Source of the DNA: Thiohalocapsa sp. ML1 | GTDB lineage: Bacteria > Pseudomonadota > Gammaproteobacteria > Chromatiales > Chromatiaceae | NCBI RefSeq assembly: GCF_001469165.1 | Contig: NZ_JABX01000003.1 | Coordinates: 158,470 to 222,469, forward strand | Length of the DNA stretch: 64,000 nucleotides | Reading direction: 5' to 3' | Part shown: piece by piece, positions 15,898 through 26,100 of the stretch | Layout: the number at the start of each line of letters is the position of its first letter | Position numbering within the stretch: position 1 is the stretch's first letter | Position numbers and translations under genes: made by a program | Notes under the pieces: model-generated | Database searches by the model: none | What the model saw: the letters and a program-made list of their open reading frames with translations, nothing else | Told to the model about the DNA's origin: nothing

Positions 15898-18800
15898 CTA
15901 CCCGGGGGTGGCGTCGTCCACGGCAGTTCGCGTTGCACCACCGTGGGCGGTGACGCGCGGGCGGCAGCGCAGCTTGATCGGGGCGCGGGTGCAGCCGTCG
16001 TCGCTGGCCTTGCTCGACCACGCGAAGGCCTCGCCCGGCCGCAGCGCGGCCATGCGCTCGGCGGTCAGACCCGACAGCGCCGCGTTGGCCTTCTGCACAT
16101 GCTTCAGCCACGCCGGCGAATTGAACTTGTGCAGGATGATCTGCGTTGAGAGCTCGATCACCTTGACCTGCACCGACTGCGGATCCTGGCTTGCGATCAG
16201 GATGCTGGTACCCTTGTGCCGCATCTCGCGGATGACCTCAACGAGCCCATCCACCAAGTCGGGGTTTTGGATGTATTTGTGGGCCTCGTCGAAGACCACG
16301 AGCTTATTGAAGCGCTCACCATTCCAAGTGGCTTCCGCCACCAGGTGCAACAGCACAACGAAAAGCCCCAGCGCCTCGTCCTTCTCCATCAGCTCGTCGC
16401 GAAGATCGACGATGACTAGTCGACCAGGTCGAAACAGCGCGGTAATCGAGGCGCCGTCAGCGATGTAATCGGCAGCGAAGTCCAGGCGCGTGCGGGCCAG
16501 TTCTTTCAGGTTCTCCGCCATGCGGGACCGCTCGATCCCGTCGCGCAAGCCGTCCAGATTCAGATCGCGACGGATCTCCTTCATGATTTGCTTGAGCTGG
16601 CGCAGGTAAAGGGCCTGGTTTCCGACTGCGCCCATCAAGAAGGTCCAATGCTTCACCTGCAGTTCGGCGGCGCTGAACCGCAGCGGCGTGACCTCGATGC
16701 CCGGAAACTCCCGGCGTCGCTCCTCGACCTGGGCCTCCGGCGCGATGATCAGCACATCGTCGAGGCGCGTCGGTTCCGCCCCGTAGCGTCCCCGCAGCAG
16801 CTCAAGCTCCTCGGCCTTGCTGTTGGGCCGCACCATGCTGGTGAACTCCGGGGCGTAATCCATCGTCGGCGAGTAATGGAAGATGACACCGCCGAGCGGC
16901 TTGGGAAGCGCGTTGATCCCGGGCAGCGGTCGCAACGCCATTTCGACCATCGCGCCCAAGGTGTAACTCTTGCCGGCGCCCTGCACACCGAACAGGCTGA
17001 TCGTGTGGGTTTCGTTGAGATCGAGCGCCACTCTGCGGCCCTGGGTTTCGCCCAAGAGACCGTACTGCGGCGATGGCTCGCGCTTGCCCAGCAGGATGTC
17101 GTAATCCGGCGGACGGTCGGTGCCCAAGCGGTCTGTCGCGTCCGCCCCTGACCGTACCGGCAGCGGCCGATCGACAGGCGCTTGCCCTGGCTCGACATAG
17201 GGTGTCGGCACCGCGGACTCCGCTATACGCTTGTCCTGCCCCGATGAATCCGCGCCTCGAGCCGAAGCTTCGCTTCGCTTCGCGACCTGCTCCACGGTAC
17301 CCGGCACTGTCGGTGCGGCCGGCGCGGACGCAGCGCCCGTCACAAACGACGTCGGCGAAACAGCGAGCGATGACGCGGCAGTGTCGGCGCCGACAGTGCC
17401 AGTACGCAGCCCGTCGGGAGACGCAAAGGATTCCCAATCGACCGTGCGATCCCGCGGCGGGCTCAGGAACGCGGCGGTGCGCAGCACGGGCACGGTGGGC
17501 TCGCGCGGCGCGGGCGCGGCCATCAGCCCGGGCACGGCATCGGACGCTGTTGCGACCGCGCAGGCCGCAGCCAGCAGGCCCTTGATGCGATCCGCGCCGA
17601 TGCGGTGAAACTCCACGCCGAGGTCCACGTCGGGCTGGTCCAAGCCGTCCTTGGCGAAGTCGAACACAAGTCCGGTCCGGGTGAAGCTCAGTCGATACCC
17701 CTCGTCGATGGTACGCAGAAAGAAGCGCGCCTCTTCCGCCGCAGCGGCGGACACCAATTCGTAGCGTTCCGCCCGTGCCAGGTAGAAGTCCAGGAGCACG
17801 TTCAGCTCGCGGGACTTGACGACGTGATCCGGCCGGCGCTGGCCGTCCGCGTCGAGATCGAAATGACCTGCCAGCACGCGCTCGCTCTCGCCGATCTGCT
17901 CCGCGATCGCCTGCCGCAGCGACGCGCTGCCGAACAGATCGGCCACCTGGCGGTAACACTTCACCTCCACCAGACGGCACACGATCTCCCGCCGGCGCGG
18001 GTCTAAATCGAACAGCGCGAGATCTGTGCGCTTGAAGCTCATGGCCTCGCCGACCTCGTCCGCCGCGGCCTTGGCGCTGCGGTAGAGCTCCAGGTGGGCA
18101 TCGAGGGGCACGACGATCTGATCGGCGAAGACCCCCTGATCTTCCAGGAAGAGTCTGGACAGGGCCAAGCCCATCGCCTCCGCCTGCTGATTCGGCGCGC
18201 TGACCAGCTTGAGTGCCAACCGCCCGGACAGGCTCCGCAATTGGTCCAGCAAAAGGACCGCGTAGGCCCTGTCCGCCGGCAGCTCGAAGGCGTGCAACAC
18301 CGGCGCGAGCATCGCCTCCACCTCGTGCAGGGAGCGGGAGCTGATCGCCAGGTTCGGACCGGCGTTCTGGCGTATATCTGGCGAATGGTCGATCAAGTAC
18401 TCCGGGCGTTGGGAGCGCCGCCGGCCGGTCGGGCCGCCATGGTCGAAGTATTCGATGCCCATGTTGCGATCGACGGTAAAGACCCAGTCGCTGTGCTCGT
18501 GCACCAGATGCAGCAGGGCCTTGTGGTCGGGGGACAGGGCGAGCGTCAGTTGGGGGCGCAGGTCCATCCCGCTGCGCCCGGTCGCCACGTTGGCCGTCGC
18601 ATTCGCCAGGACCAGCCCCAAGCGGGCGAGGAGCCGGGTCTCGTCGGCAAGCTCGGCGATCGGCAGCGGCACGCCAAAGCGGGGATGGCGCCGCCAAGCC
18701 ACCAGCGATTCGTCCTCCTGATACTCCGTCGCCATGTCGAGCACCAGCCCGTGGACCGGGGCAACCCCGTCGCGGCGATCCCCCGGCGTGGCCCCCACCT

Positions 18801-21465
18801 CGGACGCGGCGAAGACATCGAACAGCAGGGTCAGGTGCGCCCGGTAGTGGTCGGGGTGGCCCAGATAGTCCCCGATGCCGCGCACGGCGACGGCAAGCTT
18901 CGGCGACAGATGATCCTCCGCCGGGGTGCAGAAGGCGTCCGCCTCGGCCACCGTCGTGCTCGCCGAGGGGTTCAAAAGCTCCGTCAGACCTTCGGCCAGG
19001 GCCGGGGACGCGCTGTCCGGCGCGAACAGGCGGATGTCGTAACGCAGATCCCGCAGATGCGGCTCCCGCTCCAGTGCAAGCAGCGCTTCCGCGATGACGC
19101 CCGCCCGCCCGGCATTGAACGCATTGACGGTCAAGGTGCCGACATAGGGATGCTGGGCCAGATAGCGCTCGAACCGGCTCGCCAGATACTCTCCGTCGAT
19201 CACGGACCCGCCGATGCCGGGCTCCGGGAGGCCCAGGGCGCTGCACAACTGGCCCAAGAGGCCCCGCGGGTCCGCTTCCGTGCTCGGCGCGTACAGGCTC
19301 CAGAACGGGCTCAAGTTATCCACCAGGACGAACAGCCGCCCGCTGCCGACCGGCAGCACCGCGGGAAAGCCCGCCGGAGTCAGGTAGCGCAGCAAGGCGT
19401 CGCGAACCGCTGTCACCCGCGTCGGCGCCAGTCCCGCGGACGCGGCAAGCCAATGTTCGCCTAGCTTCGCCCAGAGGGCGTACCACAGGGCGCGCAAGGG
19501 GTGGGTCGGTGCCAGCAGCAAGGCCTCGCGCGTCTGACCCCGGTGATCGCCGAGCACGACCGCCACGGTGTCCAGACGCAGCAGGGCATGTAGCTCGGCG
19601 AGCGCCGCATGACCGCGCTCGGCCAGTCTGCGCAGCTCTTCCACCAGGCGGGCGAAGGCATCCGCGTAGCCCAGGGCTTCTTCCAGCAGATCCCGAAAGT
19701 CCGCCGCCTCGGAGACGAGGCCGCCGGCATCGCCGGCGATGCCGGCCAGGTAGGCAGCGCGGGCGGTCTTGAGCTCCTCGGTCAGGGGTGCGCTCGGCCA
19801 CGGCAACGCGTCCTCCGTGGCCGACTCCGCCCCGTCGTGGCCGATGACGAGGCGCCAGCAGACCGGGCCCTCCGGCTCCCTCAGGATGCGCTGCTCGATC
19901 TCGCGCAGACGCTTGGAGACCGGAATGGCCCGGGTGCCCTCCCGTCCGAAGGGGACTTCAAGCAGGTCCAGGTCGCGGCTGTTCCGGTCCACCCAGCGCG
20001 GCTCCCCCGGCCGGACCAGGTTCGGATCTCGGCCGCCGGAGAGCGCGGCGAACTGCAGCTGGAACAAGGCGTGGAGCAGGCCGGGCGAGCGCTGGACCGC
20101 GCGCTGGGGTGGCTCCACGTCGATATCGCCCTCGGGCAGAACGTAGAACAGGTCGGAGGTATTCGCAGGTCGCTGCCCGGTGTCCGATGGGCCTTCGAGC
20201 ACCATGTTTCCGTCCGCGTCCACGAGGGTGATAGGCTCGCCGTCGGCGGTCTCGGCGACCACGCGCAGAAAGTGCCAACCCTCCTCCCACGCGACCTTAC
20301 CCAGGTTGCTGAAAGTCACCGTGGCACGCAAGGTTTTCGGCCTCCAGGCGCTCTTCTTCCTGGAAAAACCGATGGGGCCGCTGTCTACCGAGACCACATG
20401 GACCACGAAGCGCTCCAGCCCCTGAACGCTCTGGGGGTGTGGCTCGACCTGGAAGCTGGCAGTGAACTTGGTCAGTCCGTTTGGCCCGAGTGGGAGATAG
20501 CGCTGCCCGGCCAGCGCATCGATGGCAGGGTTCTCTTCGCTCGGCTCCGCGATGGGCAGCCCCGTGTCCACGTTGTAGATACAGACATGATCGGGGGTCT
20601 GCTCGCTGACGAACTCCCATTTGTCGAACGAAAACTGCCAGCACGACGGGTCCATCGCGATGCGGCGGGTCCAATGGCGCGGACTTTCGGTGCCGGTCTC
20701 TTCCAGAAAGCCACCGAATCGGTTGCGGAAGCCCCCGTCTTTCAGCTCCAGCTCCTGCACGCGGCCGCGCTCGGACAGCGGCGACCAGGTGATCTTCTCG
20801 ACCTTGCTCCGGTTGTTGCGCGCTTGCTGGGGCGCCTTCAGCGGGTCCAAGAGCCATTCAAAGTCCGGGATCAGCCCGAGATGAAACAGCGCCGCCCCCA
20901 AGGTCTCGGGAGCGTTGCCGTTCGCCCTCGCGGTCAGGAGCCAGCGCACCGCCGCCGCGGAATCGGCGAACAAGCCCGAGCGTGCGTCGCCGCGTAGATC
21001 GCGCAGCAGTTGCGCCGCGATACCGCGGTAGGGCTCGCCGAGCGCCGCAATCATCTGATCTTCCAGCTCCCGGTAGGCATCTGACAGGTCCAGCTCCTCG
21101 AAGGTGGCGACGCCGAATGAGTCCTCGGCCGCAGCACGCAGGCCGCTCGGGATGAACACCAAGAGCGGCGGGCGCAACGACCCGTCTGCCTCCGGGTTGC
21201 GCAACTCGACGAGCTTGGTTGGCGAGACATAGGGGTCCGCCACGTCCGTCGCATGCTGATCCGCGAGGATGACCACCGCGGCGTCAGAGACCTCCGCGCG
21301 CAGGGCACTGCATAGGCGGGAAGTCAAGGCGTCGTCGAGATCTTGGACCCGCATGCAATGACCGGGGCCGCGAGCGCGCAGACTCGCGGCGAGCCGCGGC
21401 TGCAACAGCCCACACAGCTCCGCATTGAGATCCTGGGCGGAAATGTCTCGAATGCCTTTCGTCAT
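15898..21465 (-). CDS. MADS-type large HerA-like ATP-binding protein
   Basis: 1855 aa, last gene of the methylation-associated operon. The first ~1250 residues have no recognised fold beyond some alpha/beta regions and one acidic/lysine nuclease-like segment (VCRLVEVKCYRQV). A proline/alanine/threonine-rich linker covers about residues 1290-1460. The C-terminus is a HerA/FtsK-like ATPase: Walker A GVQGAGKSYT near residue 1495, Walker B KLVVFDEAHKY near 1725, followed by EMRHKGTSILIASQDPQSV, typical of HerA-family DNA translocases. The start overlaps the previous stop by four bases. A large HerA-like ATPase closing such an operon is what is expected for the MADS plan. It may move on DNA and drive the effector step; that is inference. 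Confidence 0.8.
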   Translation of the reverse strand: MTKGIRDISAQDLNAELCGLLQPRLAASLRARGPGHCMRVQDLDDALTSRLCSALRAEVSDAAVVILADQHATDVADPYVSPTKLVELRNPEADGSLRPPLLVFIPSGLRAAAEDSFGVATFEELDLSDAYRELEDQMIAALGEPYRGIAAQLLRDLRGDARSGLFADSAAAVRWLLTARANGNAPETLGAALFHLGLIPDFEWLLDPLKAPQQARNNRSKVEKITWSPLSERGRVQELELKDGGFRNRFGGFLEETGTESPRHWTRRIAMDPSCWQFSFDKWEFVSEQTPDHVCIYNVDTGLPIAEPSEENPAIDALAGQRYLPLGPNGLTKFTASFQVEPHPQSVQGLERFVVHVVSVDSGPIGFSRKKSAWRPKTLRATVTFSNLGKVAWEEGWHFLRVVAETADGEPITLVDADGNMVLEGPSDTGQRPANTSDLFYVLPEGDIDVEPPQRAVQRSPGLLHALFQLQFAALSGGRDPNLVRPGEPRWVDRNSRDLDLLEVPFGREGTRAIPVSKRLREIEQRILREPEGPVCWRLVIGHDGAESATEDALPWPSAPLTEELKTARAAYLAGIAGDAGGLVSEAADFRDLLEEALGYADAFARLVEELRRLAERGHAALAELHALLRLDTVAVVLGDHRGQTREALLLAPTHPLRALWYALWAKLGEHWLAASAGLAPTRVTAVRDALLRYLTPAGFPAVLPVGSGRLFVLVDNLSPFWSLYAPSTEADPRGLLGQLCSALGLPEPGIGGSVIDGEYLASRFERYLAQHPYVGTLTVNAFNAGRAGVIAEALLALEREPHLRDLRYDIRLFAPDSASPALAEGLTELLNPSASTTVAEADAFCTPAEDHLSPKLAVAVRGIGDYLGHPDHYRAHLTLLFDVFAASEVGATPGDRRDGVAPVHGLVLDMATEYQEDESLVAWRRHPRFGVPLPIAELADETRLLARLGLVLANATANVATGRSGMDLRPQLTLALSPDHKALLHLVHEHSDWVFTVDRNMGIEYFDHGGPTGRRRSQRPEYLIDHSPDIRQNAGPNLAISSRSLHEVEAMLAPVLHAFELPADRAYAVLLLDQLRSLSGRLALKLVSAPNQQAEAMGLALSRLFLEDQGVFADQIVVPLDAHLELYRSAKAAADEVGEAMSFKRTDLALFDLDPRRREIVCRLVEVKCYRQVADLFGSASLRQAIAEQIGESERVLAGHFDLDADGQRRPDHVVKSRELNVLLDFYLARAERYELVSAAAAEEARFFLRTIDEGYRLSFTRTGLVFDFAKDGLDQPDVDLGVEFHRIGADRIKGLLAAACAVATASDAVPGLMAAPAPREPTVPVLRTAAFLSPPRDRTVDWESFASPDGLRTGTVGADTAASSLAVSPTSFVTGAASAPAAPTVPGTVEQVAKRSEASARGADSSGQDKRIAESAVPTPYVEPGQAPVDRPLPVRSGADATDRLGTDRPPDYDILLGKREPSPQYGLLGETQGRRVALDLNETHTISLFGVQGAGKSYTLGAMVEMALRPLPGINALPKPLGGVIFHYSPTMDYAPEFTSMVRPNSKAEELELLRGRYGAEPTRLDDVLIIAPEAQVEERRREFPGIEVTPLRFSAAELQVKHWTFLMGAVGNQALYLRQLKQIMKEIRRDLNLDGLRDGIERSRMAENLKELARTRLDFAADYIADGASITALFRPGRLVIVDLRDELMEKDEALGLFVVLLHLVAEATWNGERFNKLVVFDEAHKYIQNPDLVDGLVEVIREMRHKGTSILIASQDPQSVQVKVIELSTQIILHKFNSPAWLKHVQKANAALSGLTAERMAALRPGEAFAWSSKASDDGCTRAPIKLRCRPRVTAHGGATRTAVDDATPG

Positions 21466-23168
21466 TGGGCGGCGCCTCCGGCATGCGCGTGATCGGTGTC
21501 GCCGTCCGCTCCGGTTTCCTTGGCAATGGGATAGCGGGGGGTCACGGTCTGGGCCACATAGGCGTCGGATAGGTCGCGGAAATACCCGACCTCGCGCAGG
21601 CGGCCGACAAAGGCCTCGCGATTGGAGCGCAATGCCCGCCGCTCGGCGATGGTGCTTCCGGCGAAGCCGTCGCCGTCCGGCAGACGGTCGATGTAAAGCC
21701 CGTAGCGCTCGCGAAGCGCGTCCAGCACTTCATCGACGCGAAGATTCGCCGTGTGGTAGCCGCGCACGCCGCCCGGCCGCAGCACGATCACCTGTAGCAG
21801 CACCTCCAGCAAGCGACTGTCGAGGATGAAGCGGCGCGGTGCGCCCTTGGTGCGCTGCTGGGCCACGAGCGCACCGGGACGGTTCTTGAGCAGCAGGGAA
21901 TCAAGCCAGCTAGTGAGTTGGGCGCGGTGATACTCACCCCGAAATTTCATCAGTACTTCGATGTACGTGTCGAATGCGCTTAGCTTCATCTCTTGCGCTC
22001 GCCGTAGCTCGGGCTCAAGCTCGCCCGCGTCGTCGGTGCAGTCGCGTGCCAAGCTGATCATTCGATACTCGAAATATCTTTCGCGTTCGGATTGATAGGC
22101 TTCCCCAAGCAGCGCGAGCAATTCGGCCAAGCTGGCAGTTTTCCCGTCGCTCGGATGGAGCTTGCCAAGCTTCCGAAGATCCTCGGAAAATTCGTCCAAC
22201 TTGCGCAAAGAGAAATATGACTTCACAAACGGGGTGATTCGGCGAAGATGGGCGTCGAAGCTCCGAATCGCCAAGCTCGAAACCGGGCTATTGGGGTTGC
22301 CGGCAACATCCAAGACTATTGCTACCTTGTAAGGGCAATCGCCTTGCGGATCTTTGTCAACTCGGGGGTTCATCGGGCACCGACGCGGATGGCAGGTTGG
22401 GTCTGCCTTAGCGCCTCGAACGAGGCGAGGGACGAGCTTGATCAGCTTCAAGTGATAGATTGCGAGATGAAAGGAGAGCAGAACCTTTAAGTATTCGACC
22501 ATGACCGAGCGCGGAACGAACGGGGAGTAGCAAAGCAGTCGTTGAACGTCTTCTGTCAGCAAGTCCGCGCCGCCGATGCAGGTCGGCGGAAAGCAGTCCC
22601 GCGGAAAACGCTCGTCCGCCGTGTCTTTAACATGGACGGAGAATGACAGCAAAGCTTGCGTTTCTACGTCCATGTGAGCTGCAGTTGCCGCGGTACCGGT
22701 GAGCGGATCGAAGCCCTGAAAGAAAAAGCGCTTCAACTGATCGATTACTGCTTGGCCTGCGTCTCGTCGTGCGGCGTAGATCGCTTCGTAAATATGCTGT
22801 GCCGCTCCATAGTCGCGCGAATGCAGGACGTTGCGAAATCGATATGTATAACCGTGCAGCGGGCGCGGAGCGGCAACCGTCGCGTTCGCTCTTCCTCGGT
22901 TAACCATGTCCAGCAAGTGCGTTTCCACCCACCGATGGGTCGCTGTTGGAAATCGCTCAAACCCTTCGAATCCTTCTCTATCCTGGATGATCTGGTCCAC
23001 AAAAGCGGCAACTTCCAGCGAGCGTTTGCGCTGAACTCTGGGCGTCAGGCCATTAAACTGGACCCGTCCGAAAAAGTTCGTCAAGACGCGATCCATCTCG
23101 ATGAACTGAAAGTCCAAGTAATTGACTTTTTGCAGGCGAAAATCTTTATCGCGTTTCGACAGAGGCAT
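21462..23168 (-). CDS. Uncharacterised 568-aa protein of the methylation-associated operon
   Basis: 568 aa from the ATG at 23168, which shares one base with the kinase stop; a longer open reading through the kinase gene is spurious. No known domain is recognised. It begins with a charged segment (MPLSKRDKDFRLQKVNYLDF), is largely helical and has a Cys/His cluster (TCHPRRCPMNP, then GDCPYK, about residues 262-285) that could bind zinc. The C-terminus is arginine-rich. The region 22000-23100 is visibly less GC-rich than the flanking genes, a sign of different ancestry. Its fixed place between kinase and HerA-like ATPase suggests a structural or adaptor role in the defence complex. Confidence 0.75.
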   Translation of the reverse strand: MPLSKRDKDFRLQKVNYLDFQFIEMDRVLTNFFGRVQFNGLTPRVQRKRSLEVAAFVDQIIQDREGFEGFERFPTATHRWVETHLLDMVNRGRANATVAAPRPLHGYTYRFRNVLHSRDYGAAQHIYEAIYAARRDAGQAVIDQLKRFFFQGFDPLTGTAATAAHMDVETQALLSFSVHVKDTADERFPRDCFPPTCIGGADLLTEDVQRLLCYSPFVPRSVMVEYLKVLLSFHLAIYHLKLIKLVPRLVRGAKADPTCHPRRCPMNPRVDKDPQGDCPYKVAIVLDVAGNPNSPVSSLAIRSFDAHLRRITPFVKSYFSLRKLDEFSEDLRKLGKLHPSDGKTASLAELLALLGEAYQSERERYFEYRMISLARDCTDDAGELEPELRRAQEMKLSAFDTYIEVLMKFRGEYHRAQLTSWLDSLLLKNRPGALVAQQRTKGAPRRFILDSRLLEVLLQVIVLRPGGVRGYHTANLRVDEVLDALRERYGLYIDRLPDGDGFAGSTIAERRALRSNREAFVGRLREVGYFRDLSDAYVAQTVTPRYPIAKETGADGDTDHAHAGGAAQ

Positions 23169-26100
23169 CACTCGGTCTCCAGTGCCGGTTGGTCCATGAC
23201 GAGCCGCCCGGTGGGCTCGCGGCGAATGCGGTAGAAGTCGTGTCCGGAGGTGGTGAGCAGCACCTCTTGATAGGGTGCTGAGCCGAGCAGGTTCTTGAAC
23301 ACCTCGAGGCCCATGTAGAACCCTTGGCTTTCCTCTACCCCCGGTCGGTAGCCCTGGTTGAGACGCTGAAGCATCTCGAAGATGTCCAGGTTGATGGGCA
23401 GGCGCGGGTCGGCCCCGTGCTCCGCGCGGTAGCGCAGCACCAAGCGGCTCGGCATGTGCTCGATGAACTCCGCGTCGCGCGCCTCGTCGCTCACATCCAG
23501 GCTGAAGCGCTCGCGGGGGAAGAGGCGAAAGCTCTTGATGGTCCCCTTGTCCACCCGGCGGACCTGGAGCGCGAATGCGCCGCCCAGGCGGCCGGTGTCC
23601 GCCAGGCCCTCGCCCCGGTTGATGGCGTCGATAAGCTCGGGCAGCACGGTTTCGGTGGAGACCTCGCCGCGGATGATCCCGAGCATTCGCATGCCCGCCC
23701 GGTAGGGCAGCATGGCGGCGACGGCAGGGTCTCGGCGCTCGAAGAATTGGCGACGCCGGGCCATGGCGAGATACTGCCGGTGCCGGGCCATGGCCGCGCG
23801 CTCGGCGTTGCCCTGATAGCCCCGGGGCAGCCGCTCGAACAGGCCCTTGAGCAGCTCCAGGTCGTAGCCCCCGCGCTCCGCGAAGCGGTGCAGCGCGGGC
23901 TCCTCGCCGGGGGAGACGAAGTCCAGGCCGCGGTCCAGCCGCGGGTCCGGCACCCGGCCCATATCGACCTGCTTCAGCAGCGTCAGCAAGCGGTCCCGGT
24001 TCTCGCCGTCGCCGCCCATCCAACTGTTGAAATAGAACCCCTGGAGCACGGCCTGCGCATCGCCCGCGGCATACAGGGCGTGGATCTCGGCGCAGTTGCG
24101 GGTTCCGACCAGCATGAAGGCGAGCGCCGAGCGCAGATCCCTGAGCGTGATGTGCAGCCGCCCGCGCAGGTGGGTCAGTGCGTAGAGGGTCTCCAGGCGC
24201 TCGACGACCTTCTCGCCGGCGGTGCTGTCCTGGAAGGTCCGGACGTTGTGGCGCACGTAGCAGCGCGGGGCCAGCTCGCAGTTCTCGCACGCCGTCCAAA
24301 GGTCCAGATCGACGAGCCTCTCGATCATCCGCCGCAACAGGCTCTTGTGGCTGCCGCTGCCTGCGCGAGGCAGGGCGACGATGCTGCGCAGATTGAGATT
24401 GACCACCGCGATGCCGTCTTGGCGCGCCCCGGTGGCGAGCCCGCGGCGGACCACCTGGGCGAGCCCGGCGAAGTCGTCCCCCCGGGTCTCCAGAAAGTCG
24501 ATCAGCCGCCCCTCGTTGATGGCGATGAGACGGGTCTCGGTGCCAGGTGCTGCGGCGGCCGGCAGGGTGCCGTCGTCTTGCAGCGGGCCGGCGAACGGGC
24601 CGAGAAAGTCGAGCAGCACGCTGTCGCTGCTGCGCTCGCCCTCGTCCTGGCTGCCATCGTAGTTGCTGAGATAGACCCGGCCGTCCAGGGTGAAGCGGCA
24701 GCCGTTGACGCGCGGAGGGTCCATCGCGGCACCGCGTTTTCTGGCGCGCTGCTCCAGCACCTGCAGAAATGCCGTTTTGCCGTCACCGGCGTTGCCGGTT
24801 ACGACCACCAAGCGCAGCCCGCCGGCCAGCACCGCCTCCACCAAGTCCTCGTCCAGGGCGGTCTCGACATAGAGCTTCTTGCCGAGCGCGTCGAGTCCGC
24901 GGGTACCGGCGTTGCTAGTGCGGCTTTGGCTGTAGAGGGTCAGCAGATAGTCGACGAAGGGGTTCCCCGGGGTTCCGGGTCGGCCCGAGCCAGGCGGCGC
25001 GAACCCTTCGATGCGATGGCCCGTCAGGTCCGACACGGCGGGCAGAACGACGCGCCGGGCTCGGGGGATGGCCTGGAGCGCATCCAGCACCTCGGCCGCG
25101 GACGCCGGACGCTCGGCCCGCCGCGGTGAGATGAGCCGCTGCACCAGCTCCGCCAGGGCGCCGTCCAGCCCGTCGCCATCGGGAGCGCCGCGCGGGTCCG
25201 GCGCCAGGGCAGACAGGCTCGGCGCGCCATCCCAGGGCGGCCGCCCGGTCAGGATCTCGAACAGGGTCACGCCCAGGGCGTACAGATCCCGGTCCGCCAA
25301 GGTTTCAGGCGTCGCATCGGCCCCCGCGTCGAAGTCCGGCGGCACATAGCGGCGGGTGCCGCCGCCCAGGCCCTCGTCACGCTGGGTGTGCACCGCCACG
25401 TTGAAGTCGATGATGCGCACCCCGGCATCGGTCCAGAGCAGATTGCCGGGCTTGATGTCGCAGTGGTACACGTTGTGGCGGTGCAGGTGATCGAGCCCCG
25501 CCGCCACCTGCCGGCCCAGGGCCAGGGCATCCTCCGGGTCCATGGGGCCGGACCGCACCATATCCGCCACGTCCAGCCCGTCCACGTATTCGAAGACGAG
25601 GTACGGCGTGCGGTCCCCGGGCAGCACGTCCGCGTCCACCACCTTGACGACATTCGGGTGCTCGGGCACCCGGAGCAGGGTCTGGTACTCCTTCTTCAGC
25701 CGGTTCAGCGTGGACTCCCGGTCCCGCAGGATCAGCTTCAGGACCCGGGTCACGTCGCCGAAGGTGTCGACCACCTTGTAGACCACCCCGAAAGCCCCCG
25801 GCCGGCCCAACTGCTCCATCACCACGAACTTCTGCCCCAGTCGGGTGCCGGGCTTGAGGGTGAGATAGTCCAGGGAGCCCTCGGCGCCCGGCATGTCTTC
25901 CCCCTCGGCCCGACGGCTTCCCGTCTGTTCTTGGCCGGTGACGATGGGCCTGAAGGCGGCCAGGGCCTCCGCCGCGCTCGGACGGGCGTCGATCTGGAAG
26001 GTGCAAAGCGATTGGAGCCAGGCGCCGAGCCCCTCCGGCAGGCCTGGTGCCAGGTCGCCGGCGCCCTGGGGGAAGACGGCGTTCAACGCAAACATGGCCG

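Noticed and set aside
16802..19464. Large open frames on both strands within the 1855-aa ATPase gene
   Set aside because: Low-complexity translations; the ATPase frame has clear Walker motifs and translational coupling.
24502..24786. Extra genes inside the kinase region
   Set aside because: Alternative-frame readings lack motifs; the long frame shows kinase and P-loop motifs in order.
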